Below are positions 7,573 through 17,156 of a stretch of DNA of 64,000 nt, in pieces. Under the pieces are notes generated by a model that searched no databases, was not told the DNA's origin, and saw nothing but the letters and a program-made list of their open reading frames with translations. The stretch is taken from contig CAMHNI010000005.1 in assembly GCA_946186505.1 (NCBI GenBank), forward strand, positions 1 through 64,000, in the 5' to 3' direction. The position numbers and the translations under genes are program-made. The stretch's first letter is position 1. The number at the start of each line of letters is the position of its first letter. The DNA comes from an uncultured Prevotellaceae bacterium (GTDB lineage: Bacteria; Bacteroidota; Bacteroidia; Bacteroidales; Bacteroidaceae).

Positions 7573-10500
7573 TACTTTACGATTGTCTTCTTACCATGAT
7601 TAATATATACACCCTTTGCCGTAGGACGCTTGCTCAGCTTACGTCCGTCCACGGTGTACCACTCGTCAGCCAACTCTCCACTATTCAATCTTTCACTGTA
7701 CACTAACGTAGCGCCCTCGTCGTCCAGGTCCATTTGCACGCTGCGCACAGCATTGGGCTTATTCAGTACGAAGAAGGCACGGAAGCCCTTGATGTCGAGC
7801 GGAAGCTTGTCGGCGTAGTACAACTTGCTGCCTGCACCGATGAAGAGTACCGACTTCGGGTCGTCAGTGTACTGATAATGAGGTGTACCCATCGTGGGAA
7901 TAAACTTCAGGTCTGCCGTCTCCTTGATGACTGGTTCATTGCAGACGTTGCCGGTGATGGCCTTCTGCGAGAGGTCCACGTCGGCAGCCACCTTCACCAG
8001 ATAGGGAGTGTAGCCCTCAATGGTGGTGGCATCCTCGAACTTCAGGTTCAGCACACCTGCGGTCAGCGTAGCGCTCTTCAGCTGCTTCACCTTCGCACCC
8101 TCGCCAAAGACGCTGGTAAAGTCCGAGAAGGTGACAGGCGAAGCAAGGGTGTTCCAGCCACCCGTCTTCAGCGTACGCTTCAGAATGAACGAAGCCTCCT
8201 TGCCTCTCTGGGCAGCGAGTATGTTCAAGTTCTTAGCTTCAGCATCCTCCTCGTCAAGCATCATGCCGATGACCACATGCGTTGCCTCGTTACCCTCAGC
8301 ATCGGCGACGGTCTTACGGGCATTGTACCCACTACCGGCCGACTTTATCTGTGCATTCTCAGGCGCTATGATGGCGTAGGTGCTGGGGATGTTGAGATTG
8401 GCATCGTTGCCCCATTCGATTGCCCTCGTATTTCCGCCGTCGAGCGTCCAGGTTCCTGATACCAACGTAACGTCACCCTTTGCACTGATAGCAGGCGTAT
8501 TGTTTGACGTTGCCGTCAGGTCGCCCGTAACGGTGATGTTAGTACCATTGAGGCACGGACTAGAAGCACTCAGTTCGTGCTTCGTGCCGTTCAGGACGAT
8601 TTCCGAAGCACTGATGCAGTTTGTGGACAATTTCATATTCACATTACCATTAACGGCGATGTATGCAGCGCTGATGCCAGTGTAACCTTCAGCAGCTGTC
8701 AGGTTGCCGTTGATGTTAATGCGCGAACTGCTATATATGGGGTTCTGTGACGTTTTAAACGTGAGGTCGCCATTGACCGTCAGCTCACTGTTGGCACCAC
8801 TCATGTAAATGCCATAGACGAAGTTTTCGATGAACAGCCCCTTAGGTGCGTCGATAGTCAGGTTGATGCCGTCGGCGTATATCTTAGCGGCGTTGTACAT
8901 ACCGTTGATGGTCGTCGTGCCCGATGCGAAGTTCAGTGTGCCCGTACCTTCGCCCGGCTCGTACGTCACCGTACCGTCGCCCAGCACGTCGCCCTTGTTG
9001 GCATCCGTCACCTGCGTTGTGCCAACCCAGACGGGATATGTGATGACGTAGGTTTCTTCTTCAATGTTTGTAAACTTACTCCAGTAGTTCGAATCGCGGT
9101 ATGCTTCTGACGTACCGACGGGAACATAGAGCGTAGCGGTAGTAAACGAGCCATCAGATTTCGAGAAAACATTCTCGGCTATTTCAAATGGCGTCTCTAC
9201 CTGGGAATGGACTTCAACCAGATTGGCACAGTCATAGAATGCGTATTCTCCAATGCTCGTCACACTTGAAGGAATCACCACAGAGGTAAGTCCAGTACTG
9301 GACCTGAATGCTTCCATTTCGATATTCGTCACACTTTGGGGAATTACCACAGTGTTCAGACTGGCGAAGCCATAAAAAGCGACTTGAGCGATGGTCACCA
9401 CATCGTCGGGGATGACGGTGACATTACATCCCTGAATCAGCTTGTTCGTCTCCGTCTCAATAATGGCATTGCAGCCACCACGCGAGTCATACTTGGTGTT
9501 ACCGCTTGCTACTTGCAAGGTCTTGAGACCATCACAACCCCAGAACGGGAAATGCCCGATACTCGTCACACTGGCAGGAATAGTAATGGTAGTCAGCAAC
9601 TTATCACCACCAAAGACAGCATTACCTATGGATGTCAGGCCTTCAGGCAGTGTCACTGATGTCAAGTTATCCATGCCGTTGAACGCGAAAGACTCGATGG
9701 TAGTCACGCTACCCGGAATCGTCACCGAAGTCAGCCCGCCACACTGTTTGAATGCCCTGAGTCCTATGCTTGTCACGCTGTTTGGAATAGTCACAGAGGT
9801 CAAGTCATAGCAATAACCGAACGCATAGTTTCCAATCCTTGTAACGGTGTATTCCTCTCCGTCGAAGACCACCTTTTCAGGAATGACCACATCGCCAGAA
9901 TAGGCGTATTTTGCATAATCAGTGTACGCCTCGTAAGTGACCTCGGCCGTCTTATCATCCTTATTAAGACTGTAACAGAGGCTCCTTCCGTCGGCCATTG
10001 CTATTTCCCTATACTCACCCTCAACAATGTTTTGGAACTGATTCCAGTAGTTCGTCGCCTCATATTTCGACTTCGTGCCGACAGGGACATAGAGCGTAGC
10101 ATTGACATAAGGATTATAATAGAAACAATATTCGTCTGTTTCACATGGATCTGTCATTGAAGAGAATACTCTGATAATATTATCACAGCAATAGAACGCC
10201 CCCTCTCCAATCGTCTTCACACTCTTTGGAATGAATACAGTAGAAATATTATCACAGTAACAGAAAGCATAGTCTCCAATAGTCTCGAGTCCTTCAGGAA
10301 GTTGCAAATCTGTCAGAGAATGGCAGTAATAGAAAGCTTCATAATCAATAGTTTTCAAATTCTCGGAGAATGTGACAGAGGCCAGATTAGTGCAGTAATA
10401 AAAAGCATACTCCCCAATCTTCTCCACGCTATTGGGAATTATAATGGATGATAATTCGTTCAAGTATGCAAAACACGCACATCCTAACACTTTCACGCCA

Positions 10501-13154
10501 TCGGGAATAACGTTGGTGTTGCAGGCCGAAACCAGCGTGCCAGTCTCTGTTTCGATGATGGCATTGCAGCCGCCACGCGAATCATAATACTTCGGGTTAC
10601 CGCTTTCCACTGTCAGGGAGGTCAAACCATTACATTTTAAGAAAGGATTATCTCCTATCGACGTAACAGTCTTGGGAACGGTGAAGGTGGTCAGGCTGGA
10701 GCAGTCTTCGAACGCCCAGTCACTGATGACCGTCACAGTGCCCGGCAGGGTAACGGAGGTCAGACCGGAACTTTTGTAGAACGCACTCTCACCAATGGAT
10801 GTCACTGTGTACTCTTTACCACGGTAGGTCACCTTACCAGGAACGGTGACGTCGCCCGTATAGGAATTGTAGTTCTCGTCCTTATATGTGACCTCAGCCT
10901 CCTTGGTCGTTCCGTCCAGGTTATAATAGATATTATCAATAGTTGCAAAGCCGGTATATGCTTCCGTTTCACCAGAACCACTCTCCAGCTCCCAGACGTA
11001 GTTCATGTCCCAACTGTATTCAGCTACGGGACCATCGGTACTTGAGTTGACCGTCCAGAAGGCAGTGCCTACCAATGCCCATCCTGTATCGCCGCTCTTG
11101 GAATTCGTGGAGCGGACGGCATACTTGCCCTCCGAATTGAGGAAGAATACTTGCGCTTCCCATGTAGTTCGCTTGTAATAGGTCGTGGTACATATGTGGC
11201 CCTCCTTCAAAGCCGATCCGTCTTCTTCGCTGGAATTGGTGAAATAGCTGTTGTTATTTATAATCTGGAAACCATAGCCATACTCCCCATCGCCATCAGC
11301 CGATTTGGGCTCCACCTTTTTAAAGCTGAACAACGGAGCATCGTCCTTGCTGTTTGACAGCTCGCCGCCAGCGGTGATGTAGTACTTCTGGGTGCCTACC
11401 ATCGTAAATATGCGGTAGCTCCCTTCATTCTTGATAGTCTTGAGGGCCCGCTCGTAGTTGCCACCGAGTTCATCCTCGAGTTCCCATACGTAGTTCATAT
11501 CCCAGCTGTATTGAGCCACGGGGCCGCTGGTACTTGAATCAACCGTCCAGAAGGCAGTGCCAACCTTGGACCAACTTGTGGTGCCGCTCTTGGCATTCGT
11601 GGAGCGGACGGCAAACTTGCCCTCCTCATTGAGGAAGAACACCTGCGCTTCCCATGTTGTACGCGAATTCCTGTTCGTGACGCAGATGTGGCCCTCCTTC
11701 AAAGACGAGCCGTCTTCTTCGCTGGAATTGGTAAAATAATAACTGCCGTTCTTAATCTGAAAACCGTTTTCATATTCCCTTTCAGTCGAACTGGGTGTCA
11801 CCTTCGTAAAGGTAAACAACGGAGCATCGTCCACATCGGTCGACAGTTTGCCGTCAGCGGTGACGTAGTACTTCACGCCATCAACCCTCGTAAACACTCG
11901 ATATTCCTTACCATCCTCAATAGCGTTGAGGGCTCGATCGTAGTCGGCCTGGATGTTGGCTGCAGGAAACTCTACCGCTTCGAACGCCGTACTGGTTATA
12001 GATCCGCTGAACGTCTTGCGCACACGGTCGTAGAGTCCCACCACATTATTATATTTAGCAGGTACGAAGTCACACTTCAGCGTCGAGCCTTCGTATATCT
12101 TACAGCTATAAAGCGTCATCACCGAGGGGGATGTGTCAGCCGTTGTGCCGCCCGCTGTATCAGCAGTATTCAGGTTGAAGAGGAACATGGGCGTCTTGCC
12201 GTCGTCAGCCGTTCCCGTAGTGGTCACGCTGCCAGCCACTGTATTCGGACTGGAATACTTGTACCATGTAGCCGTCTTGTTCTCACAGACCAGCTTGATA
12301 CGCTGGTCGTAAACAAAGTCATAACCTACCGTCTCCACGCCCGACCGATTGAAACAAGGTCCGTTAACCGCTGCGGAGTTTTTATGGTGACGCGAGAAGA
12401 AGCAGAAGGCGCTACTATAAAAGTCGTGCAACCGGGCACCAAACAATGCCTCCCAACTGCGCTGGCTGTTTTTCGTCACTTCGCAGTCCAACTCCACACG
12501 GGTATTGGCCTTGTGGGTGTAGCCCGTGTTGAAGGCCTGAGCACCTGTGGACTTGATAGCCTGCAGTAGGGTCACCTGGCTCTCGTACAAAACGCCGGCT
12601 TCACGTTCCACATAAAATCGGAGTTCGGCCAACTGGAAATTCTTCCCCGAAACACTAGAACATCTTTCAGCCTCGAAACGGAAATATTTGTAAGACTTCG
12701 TGTTATCAAGTGTGAATGTAGCGCTTATATTGTTAGTCATGGGCAGTTTATCATAGTTGCGATTGTAAAATCTGTCAACCAGTGTCGTCCACTCATCACT
12801 CGCATTCAGTTTAGCCTTGATAGTCCAAGCCGGTGGAGTACGATAGGATTGATCATTAGCAGTCCACAGCCCATAGCCCTTAGGAACAATGGCTTTTTCA
12901 TAATGAAACTCCACATACGGGTCTTCATTAGACAGGCCGTATTTGGTATTCAGATCACCGTCCACTAACTTGTCATAGTTTTCGGAACCATTTGTTCCCC
13001 AATTTGAAGTCTGGCCTCCATCAACTGTAGGAACCTCGGTAACGACAGTCAGGACAGTTTCATCCACCTGTTCAGCCTGGACACTGGTAGTGGAAAGCAT
13101 GACTAGGAGCGTCATCACGAGCGCCCTCGTCCAATGGTTTGTTTTACTTTTCAT
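7572..13154 (-). CDS. Giant BspA-like leucine-rich surface protein, 1860 aa
   Basis: A signal peptide (residues 1-27, ending SVQA) leads to a discoidin-like module (about 35-190), a LamG-like module (about 195-395), and two copies of a roughly 150-residue unit (EYRVFTRVDGVKYYVTADG; SYRIFTMVGTQKYYITAGG) each ending in SWDMNYVWELE. Two blocks of LRR_5/BspA repeats follow (about 700-1020 and 1050-1340, with units like YCTNLASVTF), then a beta-helical VNGDLTF region and a domain starting GWNTLASPVTF. The C-terminus is YTVDGRKL...KGVYINHGKK. BspA proteins bind host matrix or bacterial partners. The stretch TLVYSERLNSGELADEW just before the tail is encoded by a low-complexity stutter. It shares an operon with the similar gene upstream. 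Confidence 0.85.
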   Translation of the reverse strand: MKSKTNHWTRALVMTLLVMLSTTSVQAEQVDETVLTVVTEVPTVDGGQTSNWGTNGSENYDKLVDGDLNTKYGLSNEDPYVEFHYEKAIVPKGYGLWTANDQSYRTPPAWTIKAKLNASDEWTTLVDRFYNRNYDKLPMTNNISATFTLDNTKSYKYFRFEAERCSSVSGKNFQLAELRFYVEREAGVLYESQVTLLQAIKSTGAQAFNTGYTHKANTRVELDCEVTKNSQRSWEALFGARLHDFYSSAFCFFSRHHKNSAAVNGPCFNRSGVETVGYDFVYDQRIKLVCENKTATWYKYSSPNTVAGSVTTTGTADDGKTPMFLFNLNTADTAGGTTADTSPSVMTLYSCKIYEGSTLKCDFVPAKYNNVVGLYDRVRKTFSGSITSTAFEAVEFPAANIQADYDRALNAIEDGKEYRVFTRVDGVKYYVTADGKLSTDVDDAPLFTFTKVTPSSTEREYENGFQIKNGSYYFTNSSEEDGSSLKEGHICVTNRNSRTTWEAQVFFLNEEGKFAVRSTNAKSGTTSWSKVGTAFWTVDSSTSGPVAQYSWDMNYVWELEDELGGNYERALKTIKNEGSYRIFTMVGTQKYYITAGGELSNSKDDAPLFSFKKVEPKSADGDGEYGYGFQIINNNSYFTNSSEEDGSALKEGHICTTTYYKRTTWEAQVFFLNSEGKYAVRSTNSKSGDTGWALVGTAFWTVNSSTDGPVAEYSWDMNYVWELESGSGETEAYTGFATIDNIYYNLDGTTKEAEVTYKDENYNSYTGDVTVPGKVTYRGKEYTVTSIGESAFYKSSGLTSVTLPGTVTVISDWAFEDCSSLTTFTVPKTVTSIGDNPFLKCNGLTSLTVESGNPKYYDSRGGCNAIIETETGTLVSACNTNVIPDGVKVLGCACFAYLNELSSIIIPNSVEKIGEYAFYYCTNLASVTFSENLKTIDYEAFYYCHSLTDLQLPEGLETIGDYAFCYCDNISTVFIPKSVKTIGEGAFYCCDNIIRVFSSMTDPCETDEYCFYYNPYVNATLYVPVGTKSKYEATNYWNQFQNIVEGEYREIAMADGRSLCYSLNKDDKTAEVTYEAYTDYAKYAYSGDVVIPEKVVFDGEEYTVTRIGNYAFGYCYDLTSVTIPNSVTSIGLRAFKQCGGLTSVTIPGSVTTIESFAFNGMDNLTSVTLPEGLTSIGNAVFGGDKLLTTITIPASVTSIGHFPFWGCDGLKTLQVASGNTKYDSRGGCNAIIETETNKLIQGCNVTVIPDDVVTIAQVAFYGFASLNTVVIPQSVTNIEMEAFRSSTGLTSVVIPSSVTSIGEYAFYDCANLVEVHSQVETPFEIAENVFSKSDGSFTTATLYVPVGTSEAYRDSNYWSKFTNIEEETYVITYPVWVGTTQVTDANKGDVLGDGTVTYEPGEGTGTLNFASGTTTINGMYNAAKIYADGINLTIDAPKGLFIENFVYGIYMSGANSELTVNGDLTFKTSQNPIYSSSRININGNLTAAEGYTGISAAYIAVNGNVNMKLSTNCISASEIVLNGTKHELSASSPCLNGTNITVTGDLTATSNNTPAISAKGDVTLVSGTWTLDGGNTRAIEWGNDANLNIPSTYAIIAPENAQIKSAGSGYNARKTVADAEGNEATHVVIGMMLDEEDAEAKNLNILAAQRGKEASFILKRTLKTGGWNTLASPVTFSDFTSVFGEGAKVKQLKSATLTAGVLNLKFEDATTIEGYTPYLVKVAADVDLSQKAITGNVCNEPVIKETADLKFIPTMGTPHYQYTDDPKSVLFIGAGSKLYYADKLPLDIKGFRAFFVLNKPNAVRSVQMDLDDEGATLVYSERLNSGELADEWYTVDGRKLSKRPTAKGVYINHGKKTIVK

Positions 13155-13187
13155 GTTAAATAGGTTTATGGTTGATTATATTCGTGA

Positions 13188-13373
13188 TTACCAAGCATCC
13201 GTGGGGGTTACAGCGAGGGGAATGCCGCCAGGGCCTTGGCCAAAGATGATTTGCTCAACGGGGTCGTTGCCCAAGCCTTCAGTGGTGACTTCAGTGAACG
13301 ATGCCTGCAGCAGGCAGTCGTCCGTAAAACAGTCCGTCATTTCTATCGTGGGTTTCAAATAGTTCTTTTTCAT
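13188..13373 (-). CDS. 61-aa peptide, proximal partner of BspA-like protein
   Basis: Same length and ungapped alignment with the 7373-7558 product: MKKNYLKP, LLQASFTEVTTEGLGNDPV, GQGPGGIP and a final Ala-Trp. This copy has cysteines at 15 and 20, absent in the other. An AGGAGG at 13382-13387 lies eight bases before the ATG and just after the TAA of the upstream surface protein. The next giant gene starts 33 bases downstream with no promoter box between, so all four genes should share one transcript. Function is unknown; candidates are a secreted peptide, an export or maturation partner, or a signal. Confidence 0.75.
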   Translation of the reverse strand: MKKNYLKPTIEMTDCFTDDCLLQASFTEVTTEGLGNDPVEQIIFGQGPGGIPLAVTPTDAW

Positions 13374-13381
13374 TTTTCAGT

Positions 13382-13387
13382 CCTCCT
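13382..13387 (-). promoter_or_regulatory. Strong Shine-Dalgarno for the proximal 61-aa peptide
   Basis: AGGAGG on the minus strand, one base after the upstream stop codon region (TAAAAGGAGG), with an 8-base spacer to the ATG. The same layout precedes the second peptide. Confidence 0.75.
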
Positions 13388-13388
13388 T

Positions 13389-16300
13389 TTACTTAATGAT
13401 TGTCTTCTTACCATTATTAATATACACGCCTTTCGCCGTCGGTTGTCCGCTGAGTTTCCGACCGTCCACAGTGTACCAGTCAGCATTCCTCATTTCTAAT
13501 TCCTCATTTCTAATTTCGCGAAGCGATGTAGCGCCACCGTCCTCATCGAGGTTCGACTGTATGCTGCGCACGGCGGCGGGATCCTTCAGCCGGAAGTAGG
13601 CACGGAAGCCCTTGATGGGGTAATTCGTTAGTCGCTCGTCCACATAGGAGAACCTGTTTCTTGAGACGAGGAAGAACCATGACTTCGGGTCGCCCTCAAC
13701 GACAGTCTCGCTCAGCGTAGGAACGAATTCCACCGCGTCGGTTACTGTGGGAACGATGTTCTTGCTGATGGTGACATCCTCAATGACGTGGTCAACGAAA
13801 TTCAGGTCGGCGGGCACTTTCACCAAGTAAGGTTTGCCGGCCTCTATCTTGCTGGCATCGGCAAAGGTCAGCGTCAGCGTGCCGTTAGTGACGGTTGAAC
13901 CGGTGAGCTTCTTCACCTTCACACCTCTGCCGAAGACGCCATTCAGGTCGGTGATGTCGAACGGTGCAGCAAACGTGTTCCAGCTGTCAACACCAGCCTG
14001 TGCTTTCTTCAAAGTGCGGCTCAGGGATACGTCGAATGTCTCGCCGTGATGCTCCTCGAGTTTCTGGCTGTTGTCCTCATTTTCGTATAGGCAGATGACG
14101 TCTTTATTATCAACGATAATGACGCGTTGGGCGGCGCTATATCCAGATTTATCGACGATGGTGGTATAATTCGACAACGCGTCCACATGCCCCTGTGTAG
14201 GCAACATGATTTGATGGGTGCTGGGGATGTTGATAGGGCCATTGTCAGAACGGATGGCAGCGCTTGAAACGCCATTCTCATTGACGCCGCCGTCGAGCGT
14301 CCATGTGCCGGAAACCATTGTGATGTCGTTCTTAGCCTGGACGGCATAATAGCCCTTTGACGTTGCTGTCAGGTCGCCTGCGATGCTGATGGTTCCGAAC
14401 GACTTGATGCACGGATAGTTTTTAGTAGCGGTGAATACGTGGCTGGTACCGTTCAGCACGAGGCTTTCCTGTGCCGTGATGATGAATCCGGTTCCCGAAC
14501 CCTTCGCATTGCCGTTGACGGTGACGTTATCGGCATTGAGTGTCAGCTCTTGTGAGTGGATCGTCAGGTTGCCGTTAACGGTAAAGTCTGAACAGCCCAC
14601 AACGGGGTTGTACAGCGTGTTGAACGTGATGTCGCCGTTGACGGTCAGCTTCTTATAGTTGTCTTGCGAGTAGCTGTAGTCCAAGCAAATGCCGAAGCCC
14701 GTCGGGTTTTCTATAAGCAGTCCCTCTGGAGCGTTGATGGTCAGGTCGATGCCGCGGCTAAAGATTTTATGGACATCATAGACGCCTTCGATGACGGTTT
14801 TTCCTGATTCGAAGGTCAGTGTGCAGGTTTCTGGATTATACTTGACAGTGCCGTCGCCCAGCACGTTGTTCAGGTTCAGCTCGGTCACCTGCGTAGCACC
14901 TACCCAGACGTTGTATGCTTTATTGTCGTAGCAGTTCCAGTCATTGTTTTTCCAGTAGAAGACGGACCATCCTTTATCCCTCAACGTGTTTCGCTCGGTT
15001 AGGGTTGTCTCGCTGTTTCCATCGCTGCTTCCAGCGTATTCATATAGTGAGCCACCGCCGTCAGGAAGGCTTGCCAGCAAATCGCTCAGTCCTGAGCCCG
15101 TGATCTGATTGTAGTAACAACGTAGTGACCTCAGACTGGTGTTATGCGACAGGTCAAGCGTGGTCAGCTGGTTATGGGAACAGTCCAAAGCATATAGTTT
15201 GGCGTTCTGCGACAGGTCGAGCGAGGTCAGCTGGTTATCATAGCAGGTAAGTATAGACAGATTGGTATTACCCGACACGTCGAGCGAGGTCAGATGGGCA
15301 CCCCAGCAGTTCAGGCTGGTCAGATTAGTGTTCTGCGACAGGTTGAGCGTGTTCAGCGTGTTACCGGAGCATTCCAACTGTTCCAGAGCCGTGAAATAGC
15401 CTATTCCCGTCAGGTCGGTTATCTCCTTGAACGCGACGTTCATCCAAGTCACCAACGACAGCTCAGCGTCGCTGAGATAGTCGTCGCCGTTGTTCGCATC
15501 AAGGTCGTGGACAAACTGGCGGAAGTTGACATCGGGGAAGTTCGATGCGTCGATGGCAATTCCCATATCCTGGCCAGGCAGTTCGAGGTCTCCTACCCAC
15601 GTCACGTTCAGAAGGTCGAAGTTTTGCTGGTAATAGGTCTGGTAGCCTGTCCATACGTGGCACTTCGTCGCCTTCTTGGGCTTGAAGTCATCGGCGTTAC
15701 TGCCAGCCCACCACGTCAGTTTCGTGGGGTCGGGATAACAGTACACGTCGGTTATCGACGTACAATCCAAGAACGAGAAAGCATCGATATAGGTGACGGA
15801 AGCGGGGAAGGTAATGGTCGTCAGTCCCGTACAGTTACGGAATGCGTAGTAGTTGATGGTGGTGAGGCCCTCAGGCAAAGTGATGCTCTGCAGGCCGCTG
15901 CATAGCTCGAACGCAGCACCTCCGATGGTGGTCAGCGTAGAGGGGAGGCTGACGGTTGTTGCATGATTACATTCCCGGAAAGCATTCATGCCGATGTAGG
16001 TGACACCCTCGGCGATGACGATGGTCTTGATGTCAGCGGCGTAAGCTAACCACGGGGTGTTGCCGTAGAAATCACCCATGCGCCCCTCGCTGTCGCTGTC
16101 CTTTTTACTGACGGTCAGCGTTCCGTTTTTGTTGAGCTCCACCTCGCAGTCGCCACTTATCCAAGGGCCATCGATTTGGTCAAGGTCGCCCCAGAACGTC
16201 AAGTGCTTAAAGTTGAACTTGTTTGCAAAGGCTTCGCGGTCGGCTTTATTCACGTGACACGCCGTTCCATAATAGCTAAAGTCCGGGTTCTCATTGTCAG

Positions 16301-16814
16301 TCCAGGTCAGACTGGCGACATCGGCATACATGTAGATATTGTGCAAAAAATTACAGCCATAGAAAGCATCCTCGCCTATTTTGGTCACATTGGCAGGAAT
16401 GGTTATCTGCGGGACGGAGCAACCGCTGAAGGCACCACGGGCTATCTCGGTGAGACTCTCAGGCAGGGTGACCGACTCCACACCCTCACAATCGGCAAAG
16501 GCGTAGGCACCGATGTAGGAAACGCCGTCACCAATGATGATGGCTTTGATCCTGCGATTTGGAAAATCGTACCACGGGGCTGGGTCTCCCAAATCGTTGG
16601 CAGCGTTGTAGTCGGCCATGCGGCCATTACCCGAGGCCTTCGACACTTTAAGTGTTCCGCTGCTGGTAAGTGTTACCGTACACTGGCCGCTGGTCCATGT
16701 GTTTGGCGTGTTCTGTGCATTAGCAGAGGTAAACGTCCCTCCCACTAACAGCATCGTCAGCACCCATAGCCATAGCCATTGGTGCCGACAGGTCTTAACA
16801 TTCGTCGTTGTCAT
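13389..16814 (-). CDS. BspA-like leucine-rich surface protein, 1141 aa
   Basis: Signal peptide ending near TSANAQ (residue 34). Two LRR_5 blocks follow (about 85-190 and 255-400), each preceded by a short SGxCxVxLxxxGTLxVSK strand pair. Residues 420-610 hold classical LRRs with the LTSLDVSGNTNLSILTCYDNQ pattern in steps of about 21. Then come the VWVGATQVTELNLNNVLGDG module, a beta-helical VNGDITF region and the C-terminal domain found in its paralogue downstream, ending YTVDGRKLSGQPTAKGVYIN. Just before this tail, RNEELEMRNADWY is encoded by a tandem GAATTAGAAATGAG-type stutter. Predicted to be surface-exposed or secreted. It is first in the four-gene operon. Confidence 0.85.
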   Translation of the reverse strand: MTTTNVKTCRHQWLWLWVLTMLLVGGTFTSANAQNTPNTWTSGQCTVTLTSSGTLKVSKASGNGRMADYNAANDLGDPAPWYDFPNRRIKAIIIGDGVSYIGAYAFADCEGVESVTLPESLTEIARGAFSGCSVPQITIPANVTKIGEDAFYGCNFLHNIYMYADVASLTWTDNENPDFSYYGTACHVNKADREAFANKFNFKHLTFWGDLDQIDGPWISGDCEVELNKNGTLTVSKKDSDSEGRMGDFYGNTPWLAYAADIKTIVIAEGVTYIGMNAFRECNHATTVSLPSTLTTIGGAAFELCSGLQSITLPEGLTTINYYAFRNCTGLTTITFPASVTYIDAFSFLDCTSITDVYCYPDPTKLTWWAGSNADDFKPKKATKCHVWTGYQTYYQQNFDLLNVTWVGDLELPGQDMGIAIDASNFPDVNFRQFVHDLDANNGDDYLSDAELSLVTWMNVAFKEITDLTGIGYFTALEQLECSGNTLNTLNLSQNTNLTSLNCWGAHLTSLDVSGNTNLSILTCYDNQLTSLDLSQNAKLYALDCSHNQLTTLDLSHNTSLRSLRCYYNQITGSGLSDLLASLPDGGGSLYEYAGSSDGNSETTLTERNTLRDKGWSVFYWKNNDWNCYDNKAYNVWVGATQVTELNLNNVLGDGTVKYNPETCTLTFESGKTVIEGVYDVHKIFSRGIDLTINAPEGLLIENPTGFGICLDYSYSQDNYKKLTVNGDITFNTLYNPVVGCSDFTVNGNLTIHSQELTLNADNVTVNGNAKGSGTGFIITAQESLVLNGTSHVFTATKNYPCIKSFGTISIAGDLTATSKGYYAVQAKNDITMVSGTWTLDGGVNENGVSSAAIRSDNGPINIPSTHQIMLPTQGHVDALSNYTTIVDKSGYSAAQRVIIVDNKDVICLYENEDNSQKLEEHHGETFDVSLSRTLKKAQAGVDSWNTFAAPFDITDLNGVFGRGVKVKKLTGSTVTNGTLTLTFADASKIEAGKPYLVKVPADLNFVDHVIEDVTISKNIVPTVTDAVEFVPTLSETVVEGDPKSWFFLVSRNRFSYVDERLTNYPIKGFRAYFRLKDPAAVRSIQSNLDEDGGATSLREIRNEELEMRNADWYTVDGRKLSGQPTAKGVYINNGKKTIIK

Positions 16815-17156
16815 AAGAATTTTAATGGTTTTATTGATTTTGGTTGCAAAAATAACAAAATTATTCTAAACTTCCAAATAATAAGGTAACTAATTCTACT
16901 TTCTCAGGTTCTGCATTTCTTCTGGAGTTTAGGCAACTCCTGAAATCCCTGTAATATCTGTAGTTTCTAATAAAAGTTTAATTTGAGAAGAGACGAGAAG
17001 TCCCTTGCCAAACCCCGACAATGGTGGCAAGAGTTGGAAGCAGAGCAGCTGGTGACGCCTCGCTTTAGCCAATAAACAGGGGATTTTAGCAATTTATAGC
17101 CGTTTTTCTTTCTTATCTGACCGAAATTTAGTAAATTTGCAGCCAATAATCCGAAT
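16815..17156. other. Divergent intergenic region, 342 bp
   Basis: It holds the minus-strand promoter of the BspA operon (16847-16878) and a + strand TAAATTTG box at 17132-17139 for the PSP1 gene. A short hairpin (GGAGTT/AACTCC) lies at about 16924-16940. No ORF with coding character is seen. Confidence 0.6.
16847..16878 (-). promoter_or_regulatory. Promoter of the BspA-peptide operon
   Basis: On the minus strand TTTG (16878-16875), a 20-base spacer and TATTTTTG (16854-16847) match the Bacteroidetes consensus. The leader to ATG 16814 is about 25 bases. Confidence 0.65.
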
